A stretch of 64,000 nucleotides of DNA from DASUPK01 sp963724665 (lineage in GTDB: Bacteria; Actinomycetota; Thermoleophilia; Solirubrobacterales; 70-9). The notes beneath the pieces are model-generated. The model had not been told where the DNA came from. It saw nothing but the letters and a program-made list of their open reading frames with translations, and did not search any database. The DNA lies in contig CAVRVH010000007.1 in assembly GCA_963724665.1 (NCBI GenBank), forward strand, positions 248,001-312,000. The letters are read 5' to 3'. Every line of letters begins with the position of its first letter. Positions within the stretch are counted from its first letter, which is position 1. Position numbers and translations under genes: made by a program. Below are positions 19,161 to 27,711 of this stretch, in pieces.

Positions 19161-20192
19161 CTGGGCCGTCCGCTTCGCTCCCCGCTTCTTCGCAGGGGCC
19201 TTCTTGGGGGCGGTCTTCTTCTTTGCGGGCGCCTTCGGAACCGGCGGCGGCTTCGCGAACGCCAGGATCAGCGGCGCGACGAGATCCGGCTTCTCGACGT
19301 TGGGGGAATGACCGGCACCGGGGATCAGGTGCGTCTGGGCGCCCGGCACCTGCCGGTAGCGGGCGATCGCCGCCTGTGCGTCGTAGATCTGATCCTCGGC
19401 GCCGAAGATGACCAGGACCGGGACATGCAGCGCCTCGAGGCGCTGGTCGAGAGGGCCGTGATCGACGTAGTCCTGCTCAGCGTTGACGGTGTCCTTGACC
19501 GCCGTGTACGTCATCGCTCGGAGGTCGTCGACGGGCTGGTCGGGGTTGTCGAAGCCGCTCGAGATGTTGTAGCCGGGAGCGAAGGCCTGGTCGTATTCGC
19601 TGCGAACGACCGAGGTTGGAGCGATCTGCGCCAGCCGGGCGATTGCCTGCCCGACCACGGGCCACATGGTCAGGTGCTCGCCGAGCGACTCGTGCTCGAA
19701 GCCATCTTCGGGGGACTGGTCGATGATCACGATCCGCGTTGCCAGCTGCGGGCTCTCCCCCGCGAGGGCCACCGCGACGCTGCCGCCCAGCGAGTGTCCG
19801 ACCACGGTCGCGCCGACCACGTGCAGCTTTGCGAGCGCTTCGGCGACTGCGCTCGCCTGGTTCTCGATCGAGTAGCCGGAGCCGGGCTTGTCCGAGCCGC
19901 CCATGCCGAGCAGATCGATGCGGATGACGCGGTGGTCCGGCTCGAGCAGCGGGGCGAGGTTGTTCCACCAGTCCATCGAGCAGGTCGCGCAGTGGAGCAG
20001 GACGATCGGGCTTCCCTGCGGGTCGCCCTGATCCAGCACCTGGAGCGTCCCGCTGGAGGTGTCGATGAGGTGCGCCCCCGGATCGCGGATGTAGGCGGCC
20101 TTGGTCGCGTTGGAGACCACGAGCGCGTTGAGCAGCAGCAGGACGATGATCCCGCCGATCAGACCCAGCGTGATCTTGAGCCAGCGGCTCAA
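19155..20192 (-). CDS. Membrane-anchored alpha/beta-hydrolase with a Lys/Ala/Pro-rich tail
   Basis: 345 residues. N-terminal membrane helix (LGLIGGIIVLLLLNALVV, about residues 9-26) and then an alpha/beta-hydrolase domain with oxyanion-side HCATCSMDWW, nucleophile elbow GHSLGG, acid FGAEDQ and catalytic His in GAGHSPNVEKP. The C-terminal 35 residues are a histone-H1-like tail of Lys, Ala and Pro (PKAPAKKKTAPKKAPAKKR), unusual for this family. The orientation of the domain is probably outside, given a single N-terminal anchor. The ATG overlaps the stop of the upstream HD-domain gene, so the two form an operon. Substrate unknown. Confidence 0.85.
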   Translation of the reverse strand: MSRWLKITLGLIGGIIVLLLLNALVVSNATKAAYIRDPGAHLIDTSSGTLQVLDQGDPQGSPIVLLHCATCSMDWWNNLAPLLEPDHRVIRIDLLGMGGSDKPGSGYSIENQASAVAEALAKLHVVGATVVGHSLGGSVAVALAGESPQLATRIVIIDQSPEDGFEHESLGEHLTMWPVVGQAIARLAQIAPTSVVRSEYDQAFAPGYNISSGFDNPDQPVDDLRAMTYTAVKDTVNAEQDYVDHGPLDQRLEALHVPVLVIFGAEDQIYDAQAAIARYRQVPGAQTHLIPGAGHSPNVEKPDLVAPLILAFAKPPPVPKAPAKKKTAPKKAPAKKRGAKRTAQK

Positions 20193-20749
20193 AGGCCCAA
20201 TTCGTCGGAACGCTCGGCAAGCGCCTCGATGACCAGCGCGATGTGCTCGTCGTGATCGACGCCGAGCTCGTCGATTCCTCTCTGGACCTCATCGCGGTTC
20301 ACGGCGGCCGCGAACGAGGGCTGCTTGAGCTTCTTCTTCACCGACTTGGGCTTCATGCCCTCGATGCCGGTGGGGCGGACGAGAGCGCAAGCGGCCACGA
20401 AGCCCGAGAGCTCGTCCACCGCGTACAGCGTCTTCGCCATCCGGGTCTCGCGCGGCACGCCCATGAAGTCGGCGTGGCCGGCGACGGCGTCGATCACCTC
20501 CTGCGGGTAGCCGCGTTCCTCCAGCTCCTTGATCGCATAGCGGGGATGTCCGGTGTCCAGGTCCGGGTACCGCTCGTAGTCGAGGTCGTGGACCAGGCCT
20601 GTGACGGCGTAGAGCTCCTCGTCCTCGTCCCACTTCCGGGCGTAGGCGCGCATGGCCGCCTCGACCCCGAGCAGGTGTTTTCGCAGCGAGCCCGAGTCGA
20701 TCCACTCGGTGACGAGCTGCCATGCATCGTCTCGTGAGACCTCCGCCAT
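20189..20749 (-). CDS. HD-domain predicted phosphohydrolase
   Basis: 186 residues. The HD signature is complete: His in RKHLLGVEAAM, HD in LVHDLDYERYPD, a further His in GHPRYAIKEL, and His-Ala-Asp in AGHADFMG. Such single-domain proteins are metal-dependent phosphohydrolases, often on nucleotides, but the substrate cannot be read from sequence. Cytoplasmic. It is divergent from murA, and their -10-like hexamers overlap at 20759-20765. The gap from its own TAGAGT to the ATG is 10 bases. Confidence 0.85.
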   Translation of the reverse strand: MAEVSRDDAWQLVTEWIDSGSLRKHLLGVEAAMRAYARKWDEDEELYAVTGLVHDLDYERYPDLDTGHPRYAIKELEERGYPQEVIDAVAGHADFMGVPRETRMAKTLYAVDELSGFVAACALVRPTGIEGMKPKSVKKKLKQPSFAAAVNRDEVQRGIDELGVDHDEHIALVIEALAERSDELGL

Positions 20750-20758
20750 GAGGCTGGC

Positions 20759-20765
20759 TACTCTA
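20759..20765. promoter_or_regulatory. Overlapping divergent -10 elements of murA and the HD gene
   Basis: Plus-strand TACTCT (20759-20764) ends 8 bases before the murA ATG. Minus-strand TAGAGT (20760-20765) points at the HD gene. The two hexamers share five bases, so the two transcripts would compete for one site. This is the same arrangement as at 741-750. Confidence 0.4.
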
Positions 20766-20772
20766 GGCGCCC

Positions 20773-22074
20773 ATGGAGAAATTCATCATCCAGGGCGGCG
20801 TTCCGCTCTCCGGAGAGATCGTGCCAGCGGGCAACAAGAATGCCGCGCTCCCGATCCTGGCCGCCTGCCTGCTCACCGACGAGGAGCTGGTCGTCCGGAA
20901 CGTTCCGAATATCAGCGATGTGCAGTCGATGCTGGGCCTCCTCGAGCGGCTCGGCGTCAAGGTCGCTTGGACGGGCGACAACGAGGTCAAGTTGCAGGCC
21001 GACAGCATCTCCGGGACCGAGGTCGACGAGGAGCTCGCCAGCCGAATTCGTGCCTCCTTCCTGGTCGCCGGACCGCTGCTCGCCCGCTTCGGCGAGGTGA
21101 AGATGCCGCCGCCCGGTGGCGACACGATCGGCCGGCGACGTCTCGACGCCCACCTCGACGCCTTCCGAGACATGGGCGCCAAGGTGGATGGTGACGTCTG
21201 GATTGAGCTCTCGGCGCCGAAGAACGGCCTCACGGCGACGCGCATCTTCATGGACGAGCCCTCCGTCATGGGTACCGAGAACGCACTCCTGGCCGCGGCC
21301 CTGACCGAGGGGCCGACGACGATCGCCAACGCGGCGTGTGAGCCCCATGTCCAGGACCTGGCGCGCCTGCTCTGCAAGATGGGCGCGGAGATAGACGGGA
21401 TCGGCTCCAACGTGATGAACGTCCGGGGGCAGAAGAAGCTCGGCGGCGGGGAGCACTCCGTCTGTCCCGATCACATCGAGGTCGCGAGCTTCATGGCCCT
21501 CGCCGCCGCCACCAGCGGCGAGCTGCGAATCCGCGGGATCATCCCTGAGGACCTGGAGGGGATCCGTCGCCACTTCCGTCGCATCGGGCTCCAGACAATG
21601 GCGGAGGGAGGGAACCTGATGGTTCCCCCCGAGCAGAAGCTGACCATTCGGGACGACCACGGCGAGGCGATCCCTCAGATCGACGACGGTCCCTGGCCCG
21701 CCTTCCCGGCCGACCTCACCTCGATCGCCCTCGCCCTCGCCACGCAGGCGGACGGGACGATCGTGATCCACGAGAAGATGTTCGAGAACCGCCTTTTCTT
21801 CGTCGACAAGCTGGTGGCGATGGGCGCTCGGATCCACCTCAGCGACCCGCACAGGGCGGTCGTGAGTGGTCCGAGCCGTCTTCACGGCGCCCGACTGGAG
21901 AGCCCGGACATCCGCGCCGGCATGGCGATGCTCATCGCGGCGCTCGCCGCGCAGGGCACCTCGGAGATCGGCAACGTCGCGCAGATCGACCGCGGCTACG
22001 AGCGGATCGATGTGCGGCTACGCGATCTGGGCGCCCGCATCGAGCGGGTCGCCTCAGAACGCGTGCCGGCCTAG
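20773..22074 (+). CDS. murA: UDP-N-acetylglucosamine 1-carboxyvinyltransferase (MurA), Asp117 form
   Basis: First committed step of peptidoglycan synthesis: transfer of enolpyruvate from PEP to UDP-GlcNAc, in the cytoplasm. 433 residues of normal length. The catalytic Lys lies in GNKNAALPI (near residue 22), with RIRASFLVAGPLLARFG before the active-site loop. The loop reads PPGGDTIGRRRLD: Asp117 (codon 21121-21123) replaces the usual Cys. In the known family this change, also found in Mycobacterium and Chlamydia, keeps activity but prevents fosfomycin alkylation. The end is conserved (GYERIDVRLRDLGARIERV). Divergent from the HD gene; probably leaderless. Confidence 0.97.
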   Translation: MEKFIIQGGVPLSGEIVPAGNKNAALPILAACLLTDEELVVRNVPNISDVQSMLGLLERLGVKVAWTGDNEVKLQADSISGTEVDEELASRIRASFLVAGPLLARFGEVKMPPPGGDTIGRRRLDAHLDAFRDMGAKVDGDVWIELSAPKNGLTATRIFMDEPSVMGTENALLAAALTEGPTTIANAACEPHVQDLARLLCKMGAEIDGIGSNVMNVRGQKKLGGGEHSVCPDHIEVASFMALAAATSGELRIRGIIPEDLEGIRRHFRRIGLQTMAEGGNLMVPPEQKLTIRDDHGEAIPQIDDGPWPAFPADLTSIALALATQADGTIVIHEKMFENRLFFVDKLVAMGARIHLSDPHRAVVSGPSRLHGARLESPDIRAGMAMLIAALAAQGTSEIGNVAQIDRGYERIDVRLRDLGARIERVASERVPA

Positions 22075-22081
22075 CTCTGGA

Positions 22082-22369
22082 TCAGACGCTGTAGGCGTTG
22101 TGCAGATCTGTGAACTTGGGCTGGGGCGGGCCGTCCGGTGCGTCGTCCCCGAGCGTATCGGCGACTCCCGGGCCGAGCCGCGACTCGGCAAAGGCGCCGA
22201 ACGCCTCCTCCGACTCCCAGATGTCGAGGAGCTTCAGCGTGTCGCCGTCGAAACGAGCACTGTGGGCGAGCAGCCCATCGGGTGGATCTCCCTTGGGATT
22301 GATCGCCGCGTCGACGGCGTCGTACTGGTCCGGGGTCACCTGCATCTCCATCTCCATGATTACGGCCAT
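22082..22369 (-). CDS. Small dimeric alpha/beta-barrel (ABM-like) protein
   Basis: 95 residues (MEMEMQVTPDQYDAVDAAIN; LKLLDIWESEEAFGAFAESR). The pattern TxxQYDAVD...PPDGLLAHSAR...DIWESEEAF matches small ferredoxin-fold stress-responsive/ABM-like proteins. It shares its plan with the neighbour at 22410 and the pair is probably a tandem duplication. Cytoplasmic, no cofactor motif, function unknown. It ends 8 bases from the convergent murA stop. Confidence 0.72.
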   Translation of the reverse strand: MAVIMEMEMQVTPDQYDAVDAAINPKGDPPDGLLAHSARFDGDTLKLLDIWESEEAFGAFAESRLGPGVADTLGDDAPDGPPQPKFTDLHNAYSV

Positions 22370-22409
22370 ACGGTCTTCTCCTTCAGTCGGTTTAGCGGGT
22401 CGGTCCTGC

Positions 22410-22688
22410 TCAGCCCTTCAGCAGGGTGTGTACCTCGCGGATCTCGGGCTCCGGAGCCTGTGGGGCGTCCGGGTTCACCTCGGCGATCGCGGGGATCAGC
22501 TGGTCCTGAACGAAGGTCTGGAAATTCTCGGCTGACTCCCAGACGTCGACCAGCTTCCATTTGTCTCCCCCCAGATCGGACACGGTGTGAAGGATCAGTC
22601 CTGCGGGCGGCGCGTCGCCGATCTTCGCGTCCACCTGCTCGTACTCATCGCGCGTGGCCTCGAACTCTTGAATCACAACTACTGCCAT
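22410..22688 (-). CDS. Small dimeric alpha/beta-barrel (ABM-like) protein, paralogue
   Basis: 92 residues (MAVVVIQEFEATRDEYEQVD; WKLVDVWESAENFQTFVQDQ). Same order of segments as the gene at 22082: a beta strand, ...YxxVDAxI..., PPAGLILHTV, VDVWESAENF. A clear Shine-Dalgarno GGAGGAG lies just upstream on the minus strand. It is the first gene of a two-gene unit, divergent from the his operon. Function unknown. Confidence 0.74.
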   Translation of the reverse strand: MAVVVIQEFEATRDEYEQVDAKIGDAPPAGLILHTVSDLGGDKWKLVDVWESAENFQTFVQDQLIPAIAEVNPDAPQAPEPEIREVHTLLKG

Positions 22689-22738
22689 CGCAATCCACTC
22701 CTCCGGTTTGTGGTGCCCCGCCGATCACCCTAGTGCAG

Positions 22739-22801
22739 ATGACCTCGCCCAGAAGCTTGCAGCCTGTGGACGGCCAGCCCTGGATGATGGGCGGCTCATG
22801 A
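22739..22801 (+). CDS. Short leader ORF (20 codons) coupled to hisZ
   Basis: ATG at 22739, reading MTSPRSLQPVDGQPWMMGGS, with its TGA (22799-22801) overlapping the hisZ ATG as ATGA. No His codon is present, so a classical his attenuator is not indicated. No good ribosome-binding site is seen for hisZ itself. A weak CACCCT lies 6 bases before the leader ATG. The same layout, a short leader ORF ending in ATGA on the first gene, is seen at tyrS. Confidence 0.4.
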   Translation: MTSPRSLQPVDGQPWMMGGS

Positions 22802-23796
22802 TTCACCCGATACCCCCGGGCACCCGGGACATCCTGCCTGACGAGATGCGCGAGCTTCGCGAGCTCCAGGCGACGCTGATCGACGTCTTCGAGCGCTTCG
22901 GCTACGGCCAGGTGGCGACGCCCACGCTCGAGTACGACGAGGTCCTGCAGCGCGGCGAGGGCCGGAGCCGGGTGGGGGCATATCGCTTCTTCGACGAACG
23001 CGGGGAGCTGCTCGCGCTGCGCTCGGACATGACCATCCCGATCGCGCGGCTGGTCGCCACCCGGTTCGCCGACGCCCAGCCGCCGCATCGCTTCTCGTAT
23101 GTCGGCAACGCGTACCGCATCGTTCGCCCGCAGCGCGGGCAGGTGCGCCAGTTCATGCACGCCGGGGTCGAGCTGCTCGGATCGCCGGCGCCCGAGGGGA
23201 CCGTCGAGGTGCTCGAGGTGCTGAGCGCTTCGCTGGACGCAGTCGGGCTGAATCGCGCGGTGCTCGGGCTCGGCGACGCAGATCTCTACCGCCAGCTGCT
23301 CACGGAGCTCGGGGTGGAGGGTGAGCACCGTACGCGGGTTCTGGATCGCTTGGCGGAGCACAACCTCGTGGGCCTCGAGGCGGAGGTGGACTCGATCGAC
23401 GGCCTCGACACCCACGGCCGCGAGACGCTGCTGCGACTTCCCGGTCTGCGCGGTGGGGCTGAGGTACTCGAACAGGCCCGCGAGCTGGGCGGGGTCGCGG
23501 TCGAGCGCGCCGCCCAGCGTCTACAGCAGACCTACGACCTGCTGGTCGAGAAGGGGGTTGCGGGTCGCGTCCAGCTGGACCTGAGCCTGCTGCGCGACCT
23601 CGGTTACTACACCGGCGCGATCGTGGAGATCTATGACCCGGCCCTCGGCCACATCCTCGGAGGCGGTGGCCGCTACGACGACCTGGTCGGGCGCTTCGGG
23701 CGCGCCATGCCGGCCGCCGGGTTCGGTCTCTACCTGGAGCGGGTGCACCTCGCCCAGATGGAGGAAGAGCGGCTAGTGAAGGAGCGGGGGGAGTGA
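22798..23796 (+). CDS. hisZ: ATP phosphoribosyltransferase regulatory subunit (HisZ)
   Basis: 332 residues resembling the catalytic core of histidyl-tRNA synthetase: N-terminal PPGTRDILPDEMRELRE, motif 2-like RFSYVGNAYRIVRPQRGQVR, a His A-like LDLSLLRDLGYYTGAIVEIY and motif 3-like GGGGRYDDLVGRFG. It lacks the C-terminal anticodon-binding domain, the length is that of HisZ, and it directly precedes a short-form hisG. In the known family HisZ pairs with short HisG to form the active and feedback-regulated first enzyme of histidine synthesis. It overlaps hisG by 4 bases. Confidence 0.92.
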   Translation: MIHPIPPGTRDILPDEMRELRELQATLIDVFERFGYGQVATPTLEYDEVLQRGEGRSRVGAYRFFDERGELLALRSDMTIPIARLVATRFADAQPPHRFSYVGNAYRIVRPQRGQVRQFMHAGVELLGSPAPEGTVEVLEVLSASLDAVGLNRAVLGLGDADLYRQLLTELGVEGEHRTRVLDRLAEHNLVGLEAEVDSIDGLDTHGRETLLRLPGLRGGAEVLEQARELGGVAVERAAQRLQQTYDLLVEKGVAGRVQLDLSLLRDLGYYTGAIVEIYDPALGHILGGGGRYDDLVGRFGRAMPAAGFGLYLERVHLAQMEEERLVKERGE

Positions 23797-24470
23797 ACCC
23801 CACCGTCGAAGCTCCTCGCGCGCGGCCGGGCGGGCCGCTGAAGCTGGCGATCCCCAGAGGGGCCCTCTGGGACGAGACGCTCGACGCCCTGGACCGCATC
23901 GGCGTCGACACAGCCGAGATGCGCGGGGACTCTCGCTCGCTCATCTTCAACGTCGACGGCATGAGCCTGGTGACGATGCGCCCGTCGGATGTCCCCACCT
24001 ACGTCGAGTCCGGCGCCGCCGACCTCGGGATCACGGGCAAGGACGTGCTGCTCGAGCACACGGACCGGATCGTCTACGAGATCCTCGATCTTGGCTATGG
24101 CGGCTGCCGGATGGTGCTCGCGGGGCGCAAGGGGGATGAGAGCCTCGGCGAGACCGAGAGGCGGCTCGGCGGCATGCGGATCGCTACGAAGTACCCGCGA
24201 ATCGCCGAGCGCTACTTCGAGGAGACCGGCCGCCAGGCTGAGGTGATCGAGGTGAAGGGGTCGGTGGAGCTGGCCCCGCTGGTCGGTCTGGCCGACGGGA
24301 TCGTGGACCTGGTCGCCACCGGACGCACGCTCGAGGAGAACGGCTTGGAGATCCGCGAGGAGATCGCCTCCTCCACGGCGCGGCTGGTCGCGAACCGCGT
24401 CTCCCACAAGCTCCGCGCAGCCGAGGTGGACAACCTGGTGGAGCGGCTGCGCCCGGATAAAGACCGATGA
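23793..24470 (+). CDS. hisG: ATP phosphoribosyltransferase, short form (HisG)
   Basis: First step of histidine synthesis: ATP plus PRPP to phosphoribosyl-ATP. 225 residues, the short form without the C-terminal regulatory domain, consistent with hisZ just upstream. Motifs: LAIPRGALWDETL, ESGAADLGITGKDVL, and the PRPP loop EVKGSVELAPLVGLADGIVD followed by LVATGRTLEENGL. GTG start overlapping the hisZ stop; the stop overlaps the hisD ATG. Confidence 0.96.
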   Translation: MNPTVEAPRARPGGPLKLAIPRGALWDETLDALDRIGVDTAEMRGDSRSLIFNVDGMSLVTMRPSDVPTYVESGAADLGITGKDVLLEHTDRIVYEILDLGYGGCRMVLAGRKGDESLGETERRLGGMRIATKYPRIAERYFEETGRQAEVIEVKGSVELAPLVGLADGIVDLVATGRTLEENGLEIREEIASSTARLVANRVSHKLRAAEVDNLVERLRPDKDR

Positions 24471-25774
24471 AGATCAGGCGCTTCGACTGGGACGGGCAAG
24501 ACCCCCGCGGCCTGGCGGCGGAGATCCGCGCGCTGCAGCCGGCACTGGGCGAAGTGAGCGAGTCGGTGGCCGGGATCCTGGCCGAGGTGCGTGCGGGCGG
24601 CGATTCGGCGCTGATGGAGATCGAGGGACGGTTCGCGAGTGGACCGGTGGACCCAGATTCCCTTCGCCAACCTGACGAGGCACTGAAATCGGCTGCCTCG
24701 CGGGTGGGCCCCGAGATCCTCTCCGCCCTGGAGACGGCCGCGAGCAACATCCGCCTGGTCGCCGAGGCACAGCTCTCCGATGAGCGGCGGGTGGAACTGA
24801 GCCAGGGCCAGACCGTCGATCTCCGCGAGGTTGCAGTCGGGTCGGCCGGGATCTACGCGCCCGGCGGCACCGCCGCCTACCCCTCGACCGTGCTGATGGG
24901 TTGCATCCCGGCGAAGGTCGCCGGGGTGGTTAGGGTCGTGGTCGCCACCCCTCGGCCGGTCTCCGACGTCACTCTGGCGGCAGCCTCGATGGCTGGCGCG
25001 GACGAGGTCTACGGGGTCGGCGGAGCACAGGCGATCGCCGCGCTCGCTCTTGGAACGGACACGATCGAACCGGTCGACGTGATCGCCGGGCCCGGTAACC
25101 GCTACGTCCAGGAGGCGAAGCGACAGCTTGCCGGAGAGGTCGGAATCGACGGGATTGCCGGCCCCTCTGAGCTGATGGTTATCGCGGGGGACACCGCGAA
25201 TGCCGATTGGATGGCACTCGACCTCTGCGCGCAGGCGGAGCACGGCCCAGACGGCCTGCTCGTGGCCGCCGCGGTCGAGACAGTGATCCTCGACGCCATC
25301 CAGGACGGCGTCGTGCGGATTGCGGAGGAGAAGGGGATCGACGAAGACGCCACGCTGGCGCTCGTTGCCATGCCGGAAACCGAGGCCGGCGTGGCACTCG
25401 CCAACGCGATCGCTCCGGAACACCTCGAGATCCTCACTGAGGACGCCGAGCTGCTGACGCAGCGAGTCACAACCGCCGGCTGCGTATTCGTGGGCGAGCG
25501 TACGGCCACGGCCTTCGGCGACTACGCGGCCGGGTCGAACCACGTGTTGCCCACCGGCGGCGCCGGGCGCTTTCAGGGCCCGCTTGGCCCTGGCGCCTTC
25601 CGTCGACGGATCTCGACCGTCGAGATGACGCAGGAAGCGGCCCGGGAGCTCGCCCCGACGGTCGCTACATTGGCCCGCGCCGAGGGCTTCCCGCTGCACG
25701 CGGAGTCGGTCTTAGCGAGAGGGCGCCCCGCAGGCGAAGCCGAGGAGCGACCCGATTCAGGAAGGAAGGACTAG
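24467..25774 (+). CDS. hisD: Histidinol dehydrogenase
   Basis: Last two oxidations of histidine synthesis, from histidinol to histidine with NAD. 435 residues of normal length. Diagnostic segments: GGTAAYPSTVLMGCIPAKVAG, DVIAGPGNRYVQEAKRQLAG, GIAGPSELMVIAGD, and the zinc/general-base region with QAEHGPDG, then PEHLEI and NHVLPTGGAGRF. ATGA overlap with hisG. It ends 4 bases before hisB. Confidence 0.97.
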   Translation: MKIRRFDWDGQDPRGLAAEIRALQPALGEVSESVAGILAEVRAGGDSALMEIEGRFASGPVDPDSLRQPDEALKSAASRVGPEILSALETAASNIRLVAEAQLSDERRVELSQGQTVDLREVAVGSAGIYAPGGTAAYPSTVLMGCIPAKVAGVVRVVVATPRPVSDVTLAAASMAGADEVYGVGGAQAIAALALGTDTIEPVDVIAGPGNRYVQEAKRQLAGEVGIDGIAGPSELMVIAGDTANADWMALDLCAQAEHGPDGLLVAAAVETVILDAIQDGVVRIAEEKGIDEDATLALVAMPETEAGVALANAIAPEHLEILTEDAELLTQRVTTAGCVFVGERTATAFGDYAAGSNHVLPTGGAGRFQGPLGPGAFRRRISTVEMTQEAARELAPTVATLARAEGFPLHAESVLARGRPAGEAEERPDSGRKD

Positions 25775-25778
25775 GGGC

Positions 25779-26369
25779 ATGGCACGCACAGCAGACATCA
25801 ATCGTGAGACCAAGGAGACCAAGGTCAGCCTTCGTCTCGACCTGGACGGCGGCGAGGCGAAGGTCTCGACCGGCGTCGGCTTCCTGGATCACATGCTGGA
25901 GCTGCTCGCGCGCCACGGGCGACTCGGCCTCGAGGTCGAGGCGTCCGGCGATCTGCAGACCGGCGCGCACCACACGACCGAGGATGTCGGCATCTGCCTC
26001 GGCCAGGCGATCGACGAGGCCCTGGGCGACCGCGCCGGAATCCGGCGCTATGGCTCGGCTCTGGTGCCGATGGACGAGGCCCTGGGCGAATGCGCCATCG
26101 ACATCTCCGGCAGGCCCTACTGCGCGTTCGACGCCGAGCTCCCGAACGTGACGATCGCCGGCTTCGACTCCGAGCTCACTGAGGAGTTCTTCCGCGCCGT
26201 CTCAAACAACTCGAAGATGACCCTCCACATCTGGGTCCGGTCGGGATCCAATGCCCACCACATGATCGAGGCCGCCTTCAAGGCGTTCGCCCGCGCCCTT
26301 CGGGTGGCCGTCTCGATCGACCCGGATGAGAGCGGCGTGCCCTCCACCAAGGGCACGCTGACCGAATGA
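25779..26369 (+). CDS. hisB: Imidazoleglycerol-phosphate dehydratase
   Basis: Dehydrates imidazoleglycerol phosphate in histidine synthesis. 196 residues, dehydratase only, with no fused histidinol-phosphatase. The duplicated fold shows its metal-binding His clusters: FLDHMLELLARHG, GAHHTTEDVGICLGQA and SGSNAHHMIEAAFKAFARAL. The stop overlaps the hisH start by 4 bases. Confidence 0.97.
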   Translation: MARTADINRETKETKVSLRLDLDGGEAKVSTGVGFLDHMLELLARHGRLGLEVEASGDLQTGAHHTTEDVGICLGQAIDEALGDRAGIRRYGSALVPMDEALGECAIDISGRPYCAFDAELPNVTIAGFDSELTEEFFRAVSNNSKMTLHIWVRSGSNAHHMIEAAFKAFARALRVAVSIDPDESGVPSTKGTLTE

Positions 26370-26980
26370 CGCGCGTCGCCGTCCTCGACTACGGGATGGG
26401 CAACCTTCGCTCGGTCGAGAAGGCGCTCGAGAAGGTCGGGGCGGAGGCCGAGATCACCGCGGACCGCAAGCGGGTTGAGTCAGCGGACGGCGTGATCCTG
26501 CCGGGCGTCGGCGCCTTCCCAAAGGCGATGAGCCGCGTCCACGAGATCGGCCTGGACGAGCTGGTCGCCGGTCGGATCGAGGCCGGCGTCCCCGTGCTGG
26601 GAATCTGCCTCGGCATGCAACTCCTCTTCGACTCCTCGGTGGAGAACGAGGGTGCGAGCGGGCTCTCGCTGCTCGGCGGCATCGTGGCCCCCCTGGAGGC
26701 AAACGGCTACAAGGTCCCGCACATCGGCTGGTCGCCGGTGCGCTGGGAGCACTCCTCGCGGCTGACCGAGGGACTGGGGGAGGAGACGCCCTTCTACTTC
26801 GTCCACTCGTTCGCGCCGCGGCCCGCGGCGGAGGATGACGTGCTCGGCACCGCCGCCTACGGTGAGCGCTTCGCCTGCGCCGTGGAGCGCCCGCCGCTCT
26901 ACGGCGTCCAGTTCCACCCGGAGAAGTCGAGCTCCGCGGGGCTCGGCCTCCTGGCTAACTTCATTCGCATCTGCAGTTGA
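26366..26980 (+). CDS. hisH: Imidazole glycerol phosphate synthase, glutaminase subunit
   Basis: Supplies ammonia from glutamine to HisF. 204 residues. Class I amidotransferase triad: Cys in GICLGMQLLFDSS, and His and Glu in YGVQFHPEKSS. The N-terminus VLDYGMGNLRSVEKAL is typical. Overlaps hisB upstream and hisA downstream. Its partner hisF lies 1.2 kb downstream after hisA and a DoxX-type gene. Confidence 0.97.
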   Translation: MTRVAVLDYGMGNLRSVEKALEKVGAEAEITADRKRVESADGVILPGVGAFPKAMSRVHEIGLDELVAGRIEAGVPVLGICLGMQLLFDSSVENEGASGLSLLGGIVAPLEANGYKVPHIGWSPVRWEHSSRLTEGLGEETPFYFVHSFAPRPAAEDDVLGTAAYGERFACAVERPPLYGVQFHPEKSSSAGLGLLANFIRICS

Positions 26981-27702
26981 TCCTCTACCCGGCGATTGAC
27001 ATCCGCGACGGCAAAGCCGTCAGGCTGATCCAGGGCGACTACGACCAGGAGATGGCCTACGACGACGATCCGGTCGTCGCGGCCCGGCGCTGGGTAGACG
27101 GGGGAGCGCGCTGGCTCCACGTCGTCGATCTCGACGGCGCCCGCGCGGGCGAGCCCGTGAACCTCGAGCACGTCCGCCGGATCGTTGGGGCGGTCACTGT
27201 TCCGGTCCAGCTCGGTGGCGGCCTGCGCGACTCGAAGAAGGTCGAGGAGGCGATCTCCGCCGGGGCGGAGCGGATCGTCCTCGGGACGGCCGCGGTCCGC
27301 GACCCGGAGATGGCCGAGGCGATCGCCGCGGCCCATGGCGAACGCGTCGTCGTCTCCGTTGATTCGCGGTCCGGAAAGGTCGCGGCCGAGGGTTGGACCG
27401 AGTCCTCGGATCTCGGCACCACGGAGGTGATCGCCGCCCTCTCGGATCGCGGGGTGCGACGGTTCGTCTACACGCCCGTGGAGGTCGACGGCCTGATGGA
27501 GGGCCCGGACCTCGATTCGCTCCGCGAGGCTGCCAAGGCCACCGACGGGGAGCTGATCTATTCGGGTGGGATCGGCTCCCTCGACGATCTCCGTGCCCTC
27601 GCCGAGCTGGGACTTGACAACCTCGGCGGCGTGATCGTCGGGCGGGCGCTCTACGAACAGCGCTTCACGGTCGCCGAGGCCCAGGCGATCCTCGATCCAT
27701 AG
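26977..27702 (+). CDS. hisA: Phosphoribosylformimino-AICAR-phosphate isomerase (HisA or PriA type)
   Basis: (beta/alpha)8-barrel isomerase of histidine synthesis. 241 residues. Catalytic Asp in AIDIRDGKAVRLIQGDYDQE, second phosphate region VVVSVDSRSGKVAAEGW and the C-terminal GGVIVGRALYEQRF. It starts at TTG 26977, overlapping the hisH stop. In many actinobacteria this gene also serves tryptophan synthesis (PriA). No trpF is present here to test that, and the sequence alone does not settle it. Confidence 0.94.
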   Translation: MILYPAIDIRDGKAVRLIQGDYDQEMAYDDDPVVAARRWVDGGARWLHVVDLDGARAGEPVNLEHVRRIVGAVTVPVQLGGGLRDSKKVEEAISAGAERIVLGTAAVRDPEMAEAIAAAHGERVVVSVDSRSGKVAAEGWTESSDLGTTEVIAALSDRGVRRFVYTPVEVDGLMEGPDLDSLREAAKATDGELIYSGGIGSLDDLRALAELGLDNLGGVIVGRALYEQRFTVAEAQAILDP

Positions 27703-27711
27703 GATCCGCCC

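Noticed and set aside
20758..21885. Minus frame opposite murA
   Set aside because: Mirror of the conserved murA reading frame.
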